Below, piece by piece: positions 1 through 7,803 of a stretch of 64,000 bases of DNA. A model generated the notes under the pieces. The model was not told the origin of the DNA. It worked only from the letters and a program-made list of their open reading frames with translations, and searched no databases. This DNA is from Streptosporangium amethystogenes (GTDB taxonomy: Bacteria; Actinomycetota; Actinomycetes; Streptosporangiales; Streptosporangiaceae). The stretch spans positions 1-64,000 of the forward strand of contig NZ_JOEQ01000016.1 of assembly GCF_000721075.1 (NCBI RefSeq), given 5' to 3'. The first letter of the stretch is position 1. Each line of letters starts with the position of its first letter. The position numbers and the translations under genes were made by a program.

Positions 1-65
1 GCGTACGCATCCGCGGCGAGAAGGGCATCCGCTGGGGCGGACGCCCTCTCAAGGCCGCAGCCTGA
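1..65 (+). CDS. 3' end of an unidentified gene cut by the window edge
   Basis: Frame 3 is open from the first base and stops at TGA 63-65, giving about 20 C-terminal residues that end in GRPLKAA and are rich in Arg, Lys and Gly. Nothing in this short basic tail identifies a family. It lies on the same strand as, and 52 bp before, the DUF6461 fragment that follows. Confidence 0.35.
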   Translation, partial: VRIRGEKGIRWGGRPLKAAA

Positions 66-116
66 CAAACCCGGCGAACCAATGCGGTCACGGCACTAGG
101 TACGTCGATCGCCAGT

Positions 117-446
117 GTGGAACGCAATGTCAACTACCACTCTCACTTCGTCCATGCCGTCGACGGCCGTATCGTCGCGCGACTGGACCCGATGTACGCC
201 CACTGGAGCGACAGCACCGACCCCGAACGGTTGAAGGAGGACCTCGAAGAACTGGGCATGATCTGGGATTTCGACCCGGAGCGCGAGGTCTTCCCGCCTT
301 ACATCGAGGGCGCTCTGGCGCTCGCCGAACGACGCACAGGCGTCCGACTGGAACCCTGCCACCTCCAGCCAGGCGCCTTACCTCACCGTGCCTCCATCGC
401 CCGCTACTACGAAAGCCCTGAAGGCACATTTCCAGAGCCGGCCTGA
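117..446 (+). pseudogene. C-terminal fragment of a DUF6461-family protein
   Basis: The 109 residues match the C-terminal part of DUF6461 proteins: an aspartate-containing strand, then DPERLKEDLEELG, a Pro-rich turn, ALALAERRTGVRLEP and a short basic tail. The intact family member at 18348-19133 carries the same order of elements (DPDRLNRHLRELG, then ALALAGRITGVTIGP), which supports the assignment. The frame upstream of the GTG at 117 closes at TGA 63-65, so the N-terminal two thirds of a normal DUF6461 domain are missing and there is no convincing ribosome binding site. I read it as a decayed or truncated copy; a genuine short gene cannot be excluded. Confidence 0.5.
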
Positions 447-553
447 CAACCGCCTCAGGAGCGTCAGGTCATCGCTCGGGGTGATTGCCTGACATTTCAT
501 GCCGTGCCGGAAATACAGGTGTGATGGACCGCCCTGCCCGGTAGCATCGCATT

Positions 554-662
554 CAGTTCATCGGGCCTGGAGTTGGTGCGGGTAGAAGGACATCGGTTAT
601 CTCTTGCAAAGATTCTCCGGTGTCTGTCCTGCGTCCGCGCCTTTTCCTGGCCCGGTGGGCTG
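554..662 (+). ncRNA. Y RNA-like RNA 1 (no tRNA-like module)
   Basis: First of four tandem structured elements upstream of the Ro60 homologue. GGTGCGGGT (575-583) pairs with GTCCGCGCC (633-641) over nine base pairs, and the helix continues outward with few mismatches to about 554/662. Just inside it GGACA (587-591) pairs with TGTCC (625-629) across an asymmetric bulge, which is the kind of bulged helix Ro60 binds. The 5' strand is followed by the motif shared by all four units: GGGT, an AGAA/CGAA tetranucleotide, five variable bases, then TCGGTTATC. The apical loop holds only a small hairpin (TCTT/AAGA). Strand is inferred from the order of the motif and from the downstream gene. Confidence 0.7.
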
Positions 663-663
663 G

Positions 664-826
664 TCAGGTCTGGTGTTGGCACGGGTCGAAGCTTGTCGGT
701 TATCCACTGTTAATGGGGTGGTTGCGGGTTCAAGTCCCGTCGCAGGCCTCGGTCTGTGTAGCTCAATTGGTAGAGCACCAAAAAGGCCGGTGGGCGTTTT
801 CACATCCGTGCCTTCACCTGGCCTGA
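664..826 (+). ncRNA. Y RNA-like RNA 2 with permuted tRNA-like module
   Basis: GGCACGGGT (678-686) pairs perfectly with ATCCGTGCC (804-812); the flanks 664-677 and 813-826 extend the helix with three mismatches. The shared motif GGGTCGAA, five bases, TCGGTTATC follows at 683-704. The inserted module has a canonical T arm (724-740: GCGGG, loop TTCAAGT, CCCGT), then a six-pair stem closed by CTCG (742-757) where the acceptor stem would be, then a canonical TA plus D arm (759-776: GCTC, loop AATTGGTA, GAGC). T arm before D arm is a circular permutation of tRNA. TGGT (719-722) and ACCA (777-780) can form the anticodon-stem-like junction to the Y stem. Published bacterial YrlA RNAs also mimic tRNA. 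Confidence 0.8.
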
Positions 827-828
827 TC

Positions 829-963
829 GTTCGTCAGCCCTGTCGGCGACGCGGGTCGAATCTGGTCGGTTATTGGTCTAACAGGTTCGAGTCCTGTCGG
901 GACCTTCAGGTCCTGATTCCGGTCGGAGTCCCCATATCCGCGCCTCCGGCAGGGCTGACGAAC
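829..963 (+). ncRNA. Y RNA-like RNA 3 with partly degenerate tRNA-like module
   Basis: The ends GTTCGTCAGCCCTG (829-842) and CAGGGCTGACGAAC (950-963) are perfect complements, and the helix continues inward with two mismatches to GCGGGT (851-856) paired with ATCCGC (936-941). The shared motif GGGTCGAA, five bases, TCGGTTATT is at 853-874. Inside are a T arm (881-897: ACAGG, loop TTCGAGT, CCTGT), a six-pair stem GGGACC/GGTCCT closed by TTCA (899-914), and a short stem GATTCC/GGAGTC with a GGTC loop (915-930) in the D-arm position. The D arm has lost the usual GCTC/GAGC sequence and its long loop, so this module is the least tRNA-like of the three. Confidence 0.77.
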
Positions 964-1104
964 AGGGGAGCGGGTCGAAGAACATCGGTTATCGGAACAA
1001 TTTGTCGCGGGTTCGAATCCCGTCGCCGTGGTCTGGCCGCGGTGTAGCTCAGCCTGGTAGAGCGATTGTCAAACCCCGGCGCTCATCACCATATCCGCTC
1101 CCCT
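964..1104 (+). ncRNA. Y RNA-like RNA 4 with permuted tRNA-like module
   Basis: GGGGAGCGGGT (965-975) and ATCCGCTCCCC (1093-1103) pair over eleven bases and are followed by TTT. The shared motif GGGTCGAA, five bases, TCGGTTATC is at 972-993. The module is close to a textbook tRNA core: T arm 1007-1023 (GCGGG, loop TTCGAAT, CCCGT), a seven-pair acceptor-like stem GCCGTGG/CCGCGGT closed by TCTGG (1025-1043), and D arm 1047-1063 (GCTC, loop AGCCTGGTA, GAGC) preceded by TA. ACAAT (997-1001) pairs with ATTGT (1065-1069) as the anticodon-stem-like base. The order is again permuted. The RNA ends 45 bp before the Ro60 start codon, so it may be processed from the same transcript. Confidence 0.8.
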
Positions 1105-1111
1105 TTCGCAT

Positions 1112-1129
1112 ATCCGCCCACCAGCGGGT
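1112..1129 (+). promoter_or_regulatory. Y-stem-like hairpin in the leader of the Ro60 gene
   Basis: ATCCGC (1112-1117) and GCGGGT (1124-1129) form a six-pair hairpin with loop CCACCA, and CGAA follows. These are the same two strands that make the core helix of RNAs 3 and 4, here in reverse order, nine bases before the Shine-Dalgarno AAGGAGAG (1138-1145). It could also compete with the RNA 4 fold. A role in autoregulation by the Ro60 protein is inference. Confidence 0.45.
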
Positions 1130-1149
1130 CGAACAAGAAGGAGAGCGCC

Positions 1150-2820
1150 ATGGCACGTGATCCGCTCGCGGGGATCTCTACGATCGCGACCCCGCAGACG
1201 CAGCGTATCCCCGGCCGCGCCGACCAGGTCCTCAACAACGCCGGCGGCTACGTGTTCGCCAAGGACACCTGGACGAAGCTGGAGGACTTCCTGATCCTCG
1301 GCACCACGGGTGGCACGTACTACGTGGGTGAGGACAAGCTGACCGCGGACAACGCCGATGTCCTGTTCGCCGCGATCAGCGAGGACGGGCCGCGGGTCGT
1401 CAACCTCATCATGGCCGTCTCCACCTCCAGGCCGCCTCGCGCGCCGAAGCCCCGCCCGGCCGTCTTCGCTCTCGCCGCCTCGTTCGCCCGCGGCGACCTC
1501 GACACCCGCCAGGCCGTCAAGGCCGCGTTGCCGTTGGTGGTGCGGACCACGGATCATCTGGCGATGTTCGTCGGCTACCTGAAGAACCTCGGCGGCAAGG
1601 CGTCCCGTAACGGTTCCGGCCTGGTCGTGGGTCGTGCCCTGCGGACGGCGCTCGCGTCGTGGTTCCTGCGGGACGAGCCCGACAACGTGGCGTTCCGGGC
1701 GTGCAAGGCGATGCAGCGCAAGACGCCGCAGGGTGAGGCGCTCGCGCTGCGGGACGTGCTGCGTATCGCCCATCCCAAGGCCGACACCGCGCAGCACAAG
1801 GCGCTGTTCGGGTGGATCGCCGGCAACGTCACCGACGACGCGGCGCGCGAGGTGCTGCCCGCGGTGGACCGGTTCCTCACCGCGAAGGCCGTCACGTCCG
1901 TGGACGAGGCGGTCCGCGTGGTGGGCGAGCTTCGAGTGCCGTGGGAGTTCCTCCCCGACGCGATGCTGCGCGAGCCGGCGGTGTGGGAGGCGTTGGTCGA
2001 CACGGTCGGCATGACCGCGCTGATCCGCAACCTCGCCCGCATGACCCGCCTTGGCGCGTTGAAGCCGATGGGTGACGCCACCCGGCGTGCAGTCGCGCGC
2101 CTCACCAATGGGGAGGCGCTGCTGAAGGCGCGGATCCACCCGATGGACGCCTGGCTGGCCATGCGCGTCTACGCGTCCGGCACCGCCCGGCCGAACCCGC
2201 GCGCCGACGTGCAGACGTGGAAGCCCGTCCCGGCGATCCTCGACGCCCTGGAGGAGACCTACGAGCTGTCGTTCGGCTCCGTTGAGCCGTCCGGTAAGCG
2301 CCTCCTCGTCGCGGTCGACTCCTCGGGGTCGATGAGCGGTGACTGGGGCGGTCCCCTCACGGTGGGCGGGTCTTCGCTCGGCGCCCCGTACGAGGTGGGG
2401 TGCGCCATGGCGGTCATGCTGGCCCGCATCGAGCAGGGCAACGTGCACGTCATCGACGTCGACACGTCCGTCCACGCCTCGAAGGTGACGCCTCGCACGA
2501 ACCTGCGGGAGATCGCCACCTGGCGGCCCTCGGGTGGTGGCACAAACCTCGCGCTGCCGTTCGACTGGGCACGGCAGGAGCAGCTGAACGTGGACGGCAT
2601 CGTGGTCTTCACCGACAACGAGACCTGGACCGGCCGCTCCCACGCCTCCCAGTCGCTTACCGCGTACCGCAAGGCCGTCAACCCGCAGGCGCACGTCGTG
2701 GTCGCCGCGATGACCGCCGCCGGTCACACGATCGGCGACCCGGACGACGCGGGCGTGCTGAACATAGGAGGTCTGGACGCGTCGCTGCCGATGGTCGTGA
2801 ACGGTTTTATCCGGGGCTGA
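1150..2820 (+). CDS. rsr: TROVE-domain protein, bacterial Ro60 orthologue (Rsr)
   Basis: A 556-residue protein of the usual Rsr length. The N-terminal two thirds is a TROVE (HEAT-like ring) domain; the C-terminal third is a von Willebrand A domain with an intact metal-site motif DSSGSMS (about residue 390) and a later FTDNETW strand. Ro60 proteins bind Y RNAs on the outside of the ring and misfolded or single-stranded RNA ends in its hole; bacterial forms work with nucleases such as PNPase in RNA decay and stress survival. The ATG at 1150 has a strong AAGGAGAG eight bases upstream; an upstream in-frame start at 1066 would run through the fourth RNA and is rejected. The four RNAs directly upstream are its likely ligands. 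Confidence 0.92.
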   Translation: MARDPLAGISTIATPQTQRIPGRADQVLNNAGGYVFAKDTWTKLEDFLILGTTGGTYYVGEDKLTADNADVLFAAISEDGPRVVNLIMAVSTSRPPRAPKPRPAVFALAASFARGDLDTRQAVKAALPLVVRTTDHLAMFVGYLKNLGGKASRNGSGLVVGRALRTALASWFLRDEPDNVAFRACKAMQRKTPQGEALALRDVLRIAHPKADTAQHKALFGWIAGNVTDDAAREVLPAVDRFLTAKAVTSVDEAVRVVGELRVPWEFLPDAMLREPAVWEALVDTVGMTALIRNLARMTRLGALKPMGDATRRAVARLTNGEALLKARIHPMDAWLAMRVYASGTARPNPRADVQTWKPVPAILDALEETYELSFGSVEPSGKRLLVAVDSSGSMSGDWGGPLTVGGSSLGAPYEVGCAMAVMLARIEQGNVHVIDVDTSVHASKVTPRTNLREIATWRPSGGGTNLALPFDWARQEQLNVDGIVVFTDNETWTGRSHASQSLTAYRKAVNPQAHVVVAAMTAAGHTIGDPDDAGVLNIGGLDASLPMVVNGFIRG

Positions 2821-2827
2821 TCGGAGG

Positions 2828-2861
2828 GCGCGCGAGGGATGAAGGCATGTCCCTCGCGCGC
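2828..2861 (+). terminator. Hairpin terminator after rsr
   Basis: GCGCGCGAGGGA (2828-2839) and TCCCTCGCGCGC (2850-2861) form a perfect 12-pair stem with a ten-base loop, starting seven bases after the rsr stop. A short A run follows, but there is no T tract, as is usual in actinomycetes. Confidence 0.7.
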
Positions 2862-2970
2862 TCGTCAGACAAAAAATCGATGTCCTGCAACGACGGTCCC
2901 CGACCGCAGGTGTGGGTGGAGGCCAAGAGCGGTTGAGTCCGCGTGAACGTGTTCGCACGGACCCCGGAAA

Positions 2971-3588
2971 TCACTTCAAGGTCTTCTTGTACGCGGCGGC
3001 GGCTGCCCTGATGGCAGTGGTGGCCGTCTGCGGATCGAACATGCTGTAGACCTTGATCTGTAGGTCTTCGCGTTCGGTGAACGGCCACTCCCCGCCGTTG
3101 TCGGGATCCCATTTGCGTAAGCTCTGATTCTCTTCGCATTTCAGGAGAAGCGTTTCGCAGCCGCCCGCGACGACTTTCCAGTTGTGAAATCTGGCCCCGC
3201 ATGCCGGGCGTTCCGTGAACACCCAGTCGATAACATAGTTCCGCGGCCATTTTTCCGCCTTCCGTAGGGCGGCGAAATCCTCGTTGTGCTCGAAGAGCTG
3301 GTACTCCGAGTGGCTGGTGTTGAGTGTGACCTGCCGACCGTAGATGCCGACGTCCTGCTTGAACGACACGCCAAGGCTGGGCGCCGTGATTATCAGGTCA
3401 GGATAGTCGTTCGCCGAGTAACAGTCGACGACCTTGCCCTCGTCGTCCATGCCGCGCCGACGCGTCAGGTGGAAGGTGGCAATGTTCTGTCCGGGCGTGA
3501 CATGCGCATTATTGGCGCGAAACTGCGCCGCGACAGTCGTGCGGGGATCAATGCCGTACTGATCGGTCGAGATGACTTCTTTAATCAT
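2971..3588 (-). CDS. Hypothetical protein
   Basis: A 205-residue soluble protein of unknown family. The ATG at 3588 is chosen because GGGAG lies about seven bases upstream and the sequence MIKEVISTDQYG then looks like a normal N terminus; an upstream in-frame start would add 29 Arg-rich residues. There is no signal peptide or membrane segment. It contains five cysteines, two aromatic-rich stretches (YVIDWVFTE, HNWKVVAGG) and a C-terminal Ala-rich helix ending in YKKTLK. Local GC is lower than in the neighbours, including several A/T-rich codons, which hints at horizontal origin. It converges on rsr. Confidence 0.65.
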   Translation of the reverse strand: MIKEVISTDQYGIDPRTTVAAQFRANNAHVTPGQNIATFHLTRRRGMDDEGKVVDCYSANDYPDLIITAPSLGVSFKQDVGIYGRQVTLNTSHSEYQLFEHNEDFAALRKAEKWPRNYVIDWVFTERPACGARFHNWKVVAGGCETLLLKCEENQSLRKWDPDNGGEWPFTEREDLQIKVYSMFDPQTATTAIRAAAAAYKKTLK

Positions 3589-3837
3589 GTACGCTCCCGC
3601 GCCGGGGTGATGTCGTTGCCCCCTGACGCTACGTCTCAGTTCGTAGCCTGTCGAGACTGGACATTTCTCCGCCAAACAGCTAAGTGGGAAGGCGATCGTC
3701 GCGTTGACGGATTGGCATTTAGAAATCTGACTCGCCGACTCAAAAGAAAGGGCCGTCGATCTCGATCATTCGGTTCATTCCGCCGCCAAGCCGTTGATCG
3801 CGACCGGCGCGATCATGGCAGGGAAAGGAGGGTGGTA

Positions 3838-4587
3838 TTACCCCTGCCCTGTGGTCCTGCGTTCGATGAAGGCGGCCACGCCGTCCAGGTACAGGCCCAG
3901 GCTGAACTCCCCCTCGACCTCCTCGTCGTAGGGGACCTCGGCCTCGAAGACGCCGGCGGCGATCACATTGCTCAGTGCGGGAAACCGCTGCGGGTCCACC
4001 ACCCGCGCCAGTGCCATGCCGTACTGGCGGCCGAAGGCCTCGGGGTTCTCCGTGTAACTCCTGGACAGGTCGATGCTCAGCCGGAGCTCGCCGTGCACGA
4101 AGGTCAGCAGGCCCATCACGACGCCGACCTTCTCCTCCTCGCCGAGGCCGGTTTCGCCCAACGCGCGCAGCGCGCATTCGAACCACCGGAGGCTGTTGGG
4201 TCCCAGCGGTGGCCCGCTGATCGGGAGCTGCACGGCCCACGGGTGCTGTCGTGTCACCTTCAGCAGGCCCCGCGCCCACAGCGTCAGCCCGGTCCGCCAG
4301 TCCACGTCGTCCGGCAGGTCCGGTGGCCCGCCTGTAGCCGCGTCCGACATCAGCAGGAAAAGCTCGTCCTTGCTCTTCACGTAGCGGTACAGCGCCATCG
4401 TGGCGTTGCCGAGCTGGGCGGCGACTCTGGACATCGACACCGCGGCCAGCCCCTCCGCGTCCGCCACCTCGACCGCGGCCCGGGTGATGTCGGCGATCGT
4501 GAGGGACGGTTTGCGCCCCCGCCGCACCGTCTCGCGCAACCCCCAGAGCAGGGTCACCTCGGCGGGCAGTTCGATCTCGTCGGTCAT
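3838..4587 (-). CDS. TetR-family repressor of the adjacent ABC exporter
   Basis: A 249-residue TetR regulator. The N terminus has the helix-turn-helix (SLTIADITRAAVEVADAEG, then VSMSRVAAQLG and ALYRYVKSKDELF). The long C-terminal domain resembles the TetR_C class that binds drugs. The ATG at 4587 is preceded by GGAGAGGGA; a start 14 codons upstream is less likely. It is divergent from a DrrA/DrrB-type exporter, and the shared 124-bp region holds two matching inverted repeats, so it most likely represses the exporter and itself until a ligand binds. Confidence 0.88.
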   Translation of the reverse strand: MTDEIELPAEVTLLWGLRETVRRGRKPSLTIADITRAAVEVADAEGLAAVSMSRVAAQLGNATMALYRYVKSKDELFLLMSDAATGGPPDLPDDVDWRTGLTLWARGLLKVTRQHPWAVQLPISGPPLGPNSLRWFECALRALGETGLGEEEKVGVVMGLLTFVHGELRLSIDLSRSYTENPEAFGRQYGMALARVVDPQRFPALSNVIAAGVFEAEVPYDEEVEGEFSLGLYLDGVAAFIERRTTGQG

Positions 4588-4646
4588 CCGGTCCCTCTCC
4601 TCGCGAACACGGACACAGTCTAGGAACACCCCTTCCGCACTCCGAT

Positions 4647-4682
4647 GCGTATGGTCTACGCTTTTAGGCGTATCTCATACGC
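4647..4682. promoter_or_regulatory. Two tandem operators between tetR and the exporter
   Basis: Two 15-bp dyads, GCGTAT-ggt-CTACGC (4647-4661, imperfect) and GCGTAT-ctc-ATACGC (4668-4682, perfect), start exactly 21 bp apart, i.e. two helical turns. The second ends just before TAATAT (4684-4689), a likely -10 for the exporter operon. This layout fits cooperative binding of two TetR dimers. Confidence 0.72.
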
Positions 4683-4711
4683 AATAATATCGTCGCCCCC
4701 GAGGAGCGAGA

Positions 4712-5641
4712 GTGATCGTCGAGGCAACCGGCCTGCACAAGGCCTTCGGATCCACCAAGGTTCTGGACGGAGTGGACCTGCACGTCGCAGAGGGCACGGT
4801 CTTCGCACTGCTGGGCCCGAACGGCGCGGGGAAGACCACCACCGTCCGCATCCTGACCACGCTGTCGCGACCCGACCGAGGCAGCGTGCGGGTCGCCGGG
4901 TACGACGTCGTACGCGAGGCGACCAAGGTGCGTGGCGTGATCAGCCTGACCGGTCAGTCCGTCGCGCTGGACGACCAGCAGACCGGCCGGGAGAACCTGG
5001 TCATGATCGGCCGCCTGATGCACCTGGGCAGACCCGCCGCCGGCCGTCGTGCCACGGACCTCCTGGAGAGGTTCGACCTGGTGGACGCCATGGAAAGGCG
5101 GGTGAAGACCTACTCCGGCGGCATGCGCCGACGGCTGGACCTGGCGATGAGCCTGGTCTCGCAGCCAAAGGTGATCTTCCTGGACGAGCCGACCACAGGG
5201 CTCGACCCGTCCAGCCGGACGACGATGTGGGACGCCATCAAGGAGCTGGTCTCGTCGGGGACGACGATCGTCCTCACCACGCAGTACCTGGAGGAGGCGG
5301 ATCGGCTGGCCGACCGGATCGTGCTGATCAACGGCGGCAGGGTCGCCGCGTCCGGTACGGCCGACGCGCTGAAGTCCCAGGTGGGTGGGGAGCGACTCGA
5401 CCTGCGGTTCGCGGTGGAGGCTGACCTGGTCCGTGCCGCCGCGCTGTTCGGCGTGCCGCCCGGCACCGACCCGCTCGTGCTGGGTGTCCCGTCCGACGGC
5501 AGTGCGGAGCACCTGCACCGGGTGCTGGACGAACTGCGGATCGCGGGCGTGCCGGTGGCCAGGGTGTCATCGCACCGGCCGACGCTGGACGACGTCTTCC
5601 TGTCCCTGACCACCACCGGCCGGACCCCGGTCCAGGTCTGA
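4712..5641 (+). CDS. ABC exporter ATP-binding protein, DrrA type
   Basis: A 309-residue ATPase with Walker A GPNGAGKTT, Q-loop region, signature SGGMRRRLDLA, Walker B VIFLDEPTTGLDP and H-loop region. The C-terminal extension of about 90 residues is typical of the daunorubicin-resistance DrrA family, which powers export of drugs or lipids with a DrrB-type permease. The start is GTG 4712 with GAGGAG upstream. It is the first gene of a two-gene operon. Its last 36 bp are repeated immediately downstream. Confidence 0.9.
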   Translation: MIVEATGLHKAFGSTKVLDGVDLHVAEGTVFALLGPNGAGKTTTVRILTTLSRPDRGSVRVAGYDVVREATKVRGVISLTGQSVALDDQQTGRENLVMIGRLMHLGRPAAGRRATDLLERFDLVDAMERRVKTYSGGMRRRLDLAMSLVSQPKVIFLDEPTTGLDPSSRTTMWDAIKELVSSGTTIVLTTQYLEEADRLADRIVLINGGRVAASGTADALKSQVGGERLDLRFAVEADLVRAAALFGVPPGTDPLVLGVPSDGSAEHLHRVLDELRIAGVPVARVSSHRPTLDDVFLSLTTTGRTPVQV

Positions 5642-5685
5642 ACGGCTCTCTGACCACCATTGGCCGGACCTCGGTCCAGGTCTGA
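5606..5685 (+). repeat. Duplicated 3' end of the DrrA-like gene
   Basis: The last 36 bp of the ATPase gene including the TGA (5606-5641) are repeated at 5650-5685 with about three differences and a period of 44 bp. The second copy is non-coding and sits before the permease start. It looks like a small tandem duplication, not an operator. Confidence 0.75.
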
Positions 5686-5704
5686 CCCAGCTCTCGAAAG
5701 GAGC

Positions 5705-6496
5705 ATGACCATGAGCACCATCGCCGTGCACGGCGGCGTCCGCAACGCCGTGAGCGACTCCATGACCATGATCGGCCGCAGCATCCGGCTCAGCCGCCGC
5801 AACGCCGAGACGCTGGTCATGTCGATCGTCCTGCCGCTGCTGATGATGTCGCTGTTCGTCTACGTCTTCGGCGGGGCCATCGACACCGGCACCCGGTACA
5901 TCAACTACGTGGTGCCCGGCACCCTCCTGCTGTGCGTCGGTTACGGCGCCGCGTCCACCGCGATGTCCGTCGCGGACGACATGACCAGCGGCATGATCGA
6001 CCGGCTGCGCTCCTTGCCGATCCGCAGCTCCGCCGTCCTCACCGGTCACGTCGTCGCCAGCGTCGTCAGGAACCTGCTGTCCACCACCGTCGTCATCGGC
6101 GCGGCCGTCGCGATGGGCTTCCGTCCTGACGCGACGGTCACCGACTGGGCGATGGCGGCCGGTCTGCTCCTGCTCTACGTGCTCGCGCTGTCCTGGCTGG
6201 CGGCCGGGCTCGGCGTGATCGCGAAGTCCGTGGAGTCGGCCAGCACGCTGAGCTTCCTCATGCTGTTCCTGCCCTACCTCAGCAGCGCGTTCGTGCCGAC
6301 GGACACCATGCCGTCGTTCCTGCGGGCGGTGAGCGAGAACCAGCCGATCACCCCGGTGATCGAGACCGTACGGGGCCTGCTGACCGGGACCCCGATCGGT
6401 GACACCGGATGGATCGCACTCGCCTGGTGCGTCGGCCTGCTGGCCGGCTCGTTCATCTTCGCCGCCTGGCTGTTCCGCCGCCGTACCCACGGCTGA
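5705..6496 (+). CDS. ABC-2 type permease, DrrB type
   Basis: A 263-residue integral membrane protein with about six hydrophobic segments (for example LVMSIVLPLLMMSLFVYVF and SFLMLFLPYLSSAFVPTD) in the ABC-2 transporter arrangement. With the preceding ATPase it forms a drug or lipid exporter in the cytoplasmic membrane. The ATG at 5705 follows AAAGGAG; a second ATG lies two codons later. The substrate cannot be told from sequence. Regulation is by the divergent TetR. Confidence 0.88.
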   Translation: MTMSTIAVHGGVRNAVSDSMTMIGRSIRLSRRNAETLVMSIVLPLLMMSLFVYVFGGAIDTGTRYINYVVPGTLLLCVGYGAASTAMSVADDMTSGMIDRLRSLPIRSSAVLTGHVVASVVRNLLSTTVVIGAAVAMGFRPDATVTDWAMAAGLLLLYVLALSWLAAGLGVIAKSVESASTLSFLMLFLPYLSSAFVPTDTMPSFLRAVSENQPITPVIETVRGLLTGTPIGDTGWIALAWCVGLLAGSFIFAAWLFRRRTHG

Positions 6497-6882
6497 GAGA
6501 GCGTGACGTGCCGGCCATGCCGGAAGGGCGGCGAGCCGGGCCGGGCGTCATCGGGACGCCGTGTTTTCCCCTTCGGATCAGGCCACCCTGCAAGATTCGG
6601 CGAATTGTTTTGATGGTTATCGAGTAACCCGATTGTGGCATTGTTCTTATAAGTGGCGGCTGTCCATGTCATGTGATTGCGAAAGATTCCTGACATCCTG
6701 CGCTCCAAATGGGGAGATCGTCGCCTGGATGCCAGAACATCTGAAAATTCGGAAAACGGGGTGACTTGATTCCCGGTGGCGCTCCTTGTGTTCTGGCTGG
6801 AAGGGTTTTTGCCAATATTTGGAATTCCGACGGTCTCGGCAATAAACTCGGCCCCCGACAAAGTCAATTTACAAGGGGTGAT
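6497..6882. other. Gene-free, AT-richer leader region
   Basis: 386 bp without a supported gene. The stretch 6590-6870 is clearly poorer in GC than the surroundings and ends in AAGGGG just before the next start, so it probably holds the promoter and a long leader for the secreted peptidase-like gene. No clear operator was found. Confidence 0.5.
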
Positions 6883-7737
6883 ATGTCTAGTAAGCAACTG
6901 TCCATCGGGTTCGCGATCCTGGGTGTCGCCGTCGCTTCGCTGGCGCCGCTCACCGCGGCCGACGCCTCCGCCGCTGTTGCCTCTCACTCCAGTAGCGTCG
7001 CCGCGGCGGACGTGACCCGGCAGAGCGTCATCGACCGGGCGAAGACCTGGAATCCAGGCACTCCCCAGCGAGTGCCGTACAGCCAGAGCAGGTACCACAA
7101 CGGCTACCGCACCGACTGCTCCGGTTACGCCTCGATGGCACTCGGGTTGGCCGCCCCGGGTCCGAACACCGTGACGCTCGCCTCGTCGGGAGTGAGCAGC
7201 CCGATCGCGATGTCCGACCTGCTCACCGGCGACCTCGTCATCGACGCCATCGGCAACAACAACACCCGGCACGTCGTGATCTTCGAGAAGTGGGCGAACG
7301 CCGCGCGCACCTCCTACTGGGCCTACGAACAACGCGGCGACTACGGAACCGACCATCGCGTTCTCAGCTACGGGTTGCGGCCGGGCAGCGAGTTCCGCGC
7401 CTACCGGCCGAGGGTGCTCGGTGGCGGTGGCGGCGACCCCGGGAGCGGGGGGAGGTACTGGGCCGACACGTTCGCCAACGCGACCGGCTACCGGGAGGCG
7501 AACACCAACGATCCGCAGGGCACCCTCAACAAGGGCACCAACTACGTGTACTGCCGGATCTGGGGGGCCGAAGTCCGGCATGGCAACGAGTTCAACCACT
7601 GGTGGCTGCGGACCGACCTGGACCGTACGGACCCCGGCAAGAACGGTAGAGGTGCCTACGTCTCCGCGTACTACCTCGCCAGATGGGGGAACGACGAGGC
7701 CAAGGACAACACGGGCCGAGACATCCCGAACTGCTGA
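6883..7737 (+). CDS. Secreted NlpC/P60-like cell-wall hydrolase
   Basis: A 284-residue exported protein: signal peptide over about residues 1-30 (hydrophobic core, Ala-rich cleavage region), then an NlpC/P60-like domain with the catalytic-type cysteine in TDCSGYASMALGL and a histidine in NTRHVVIF, a Gly-rich linker (GGGGGDPGSGG), and an 80-residue C-terminal module with two cysteines that may bind the wall or a partner. NlpC/P60 enzymes cut peptide bonds in peptidoglycan stems. The ATG at 6883 has AAGGGG upstream; the 39 residues that could precede it look non-coding. Substrate specificity is unknown. Confidence 0.8.
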   Translation: MSSKQLSIGFAILGVAVASLAPLTAADASAAVASHSSSVAAADVTRQSVIDRAKTWNPGTPQRVPYSQSRYHNGYRTDCSGYASMALGLAAPGPNTVTLASSGVSSPIAMSDLLTGDLVIDAIGNNNTRHVVIFEKWANAARTSYWAYEQRGDYGTDHRVLSYGLRPGSEFRAYRPRVLGGGGGDPGSGGRYWADTFANATGYREANTNDPQGTLNKGTNYVYCRIWGAEVRHGNEFNHWWLRTDLDRTDPGKNGRGAYVSAYYLARWGNDEAKDNTGRDIPNC

Positions 7738-7803
7738 GCGCCCTGTGGAAGACAGGTGTGCCGAGGGCCTTCTTCGTCGTATCTCGTACCTGTGTCACTC
7801 CAG

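Noticed and set aside
700..1070. Apparent tRNA genes (good D arms and T arms)
   Set aside because: No element has the order acceptor, D arm, anticodon arm, T arm. T arms come before D arms and the acceptor-like stems are closed by short loops, so these are tRNA-like modules inside Y RNAs.
1069..2958. Long open frame antisense to rsr
   Set aside because: A shadow of the high-GC rsr coding frame; its His/Arg/Gly-rich composition and lack of any domain show it is not a gene.
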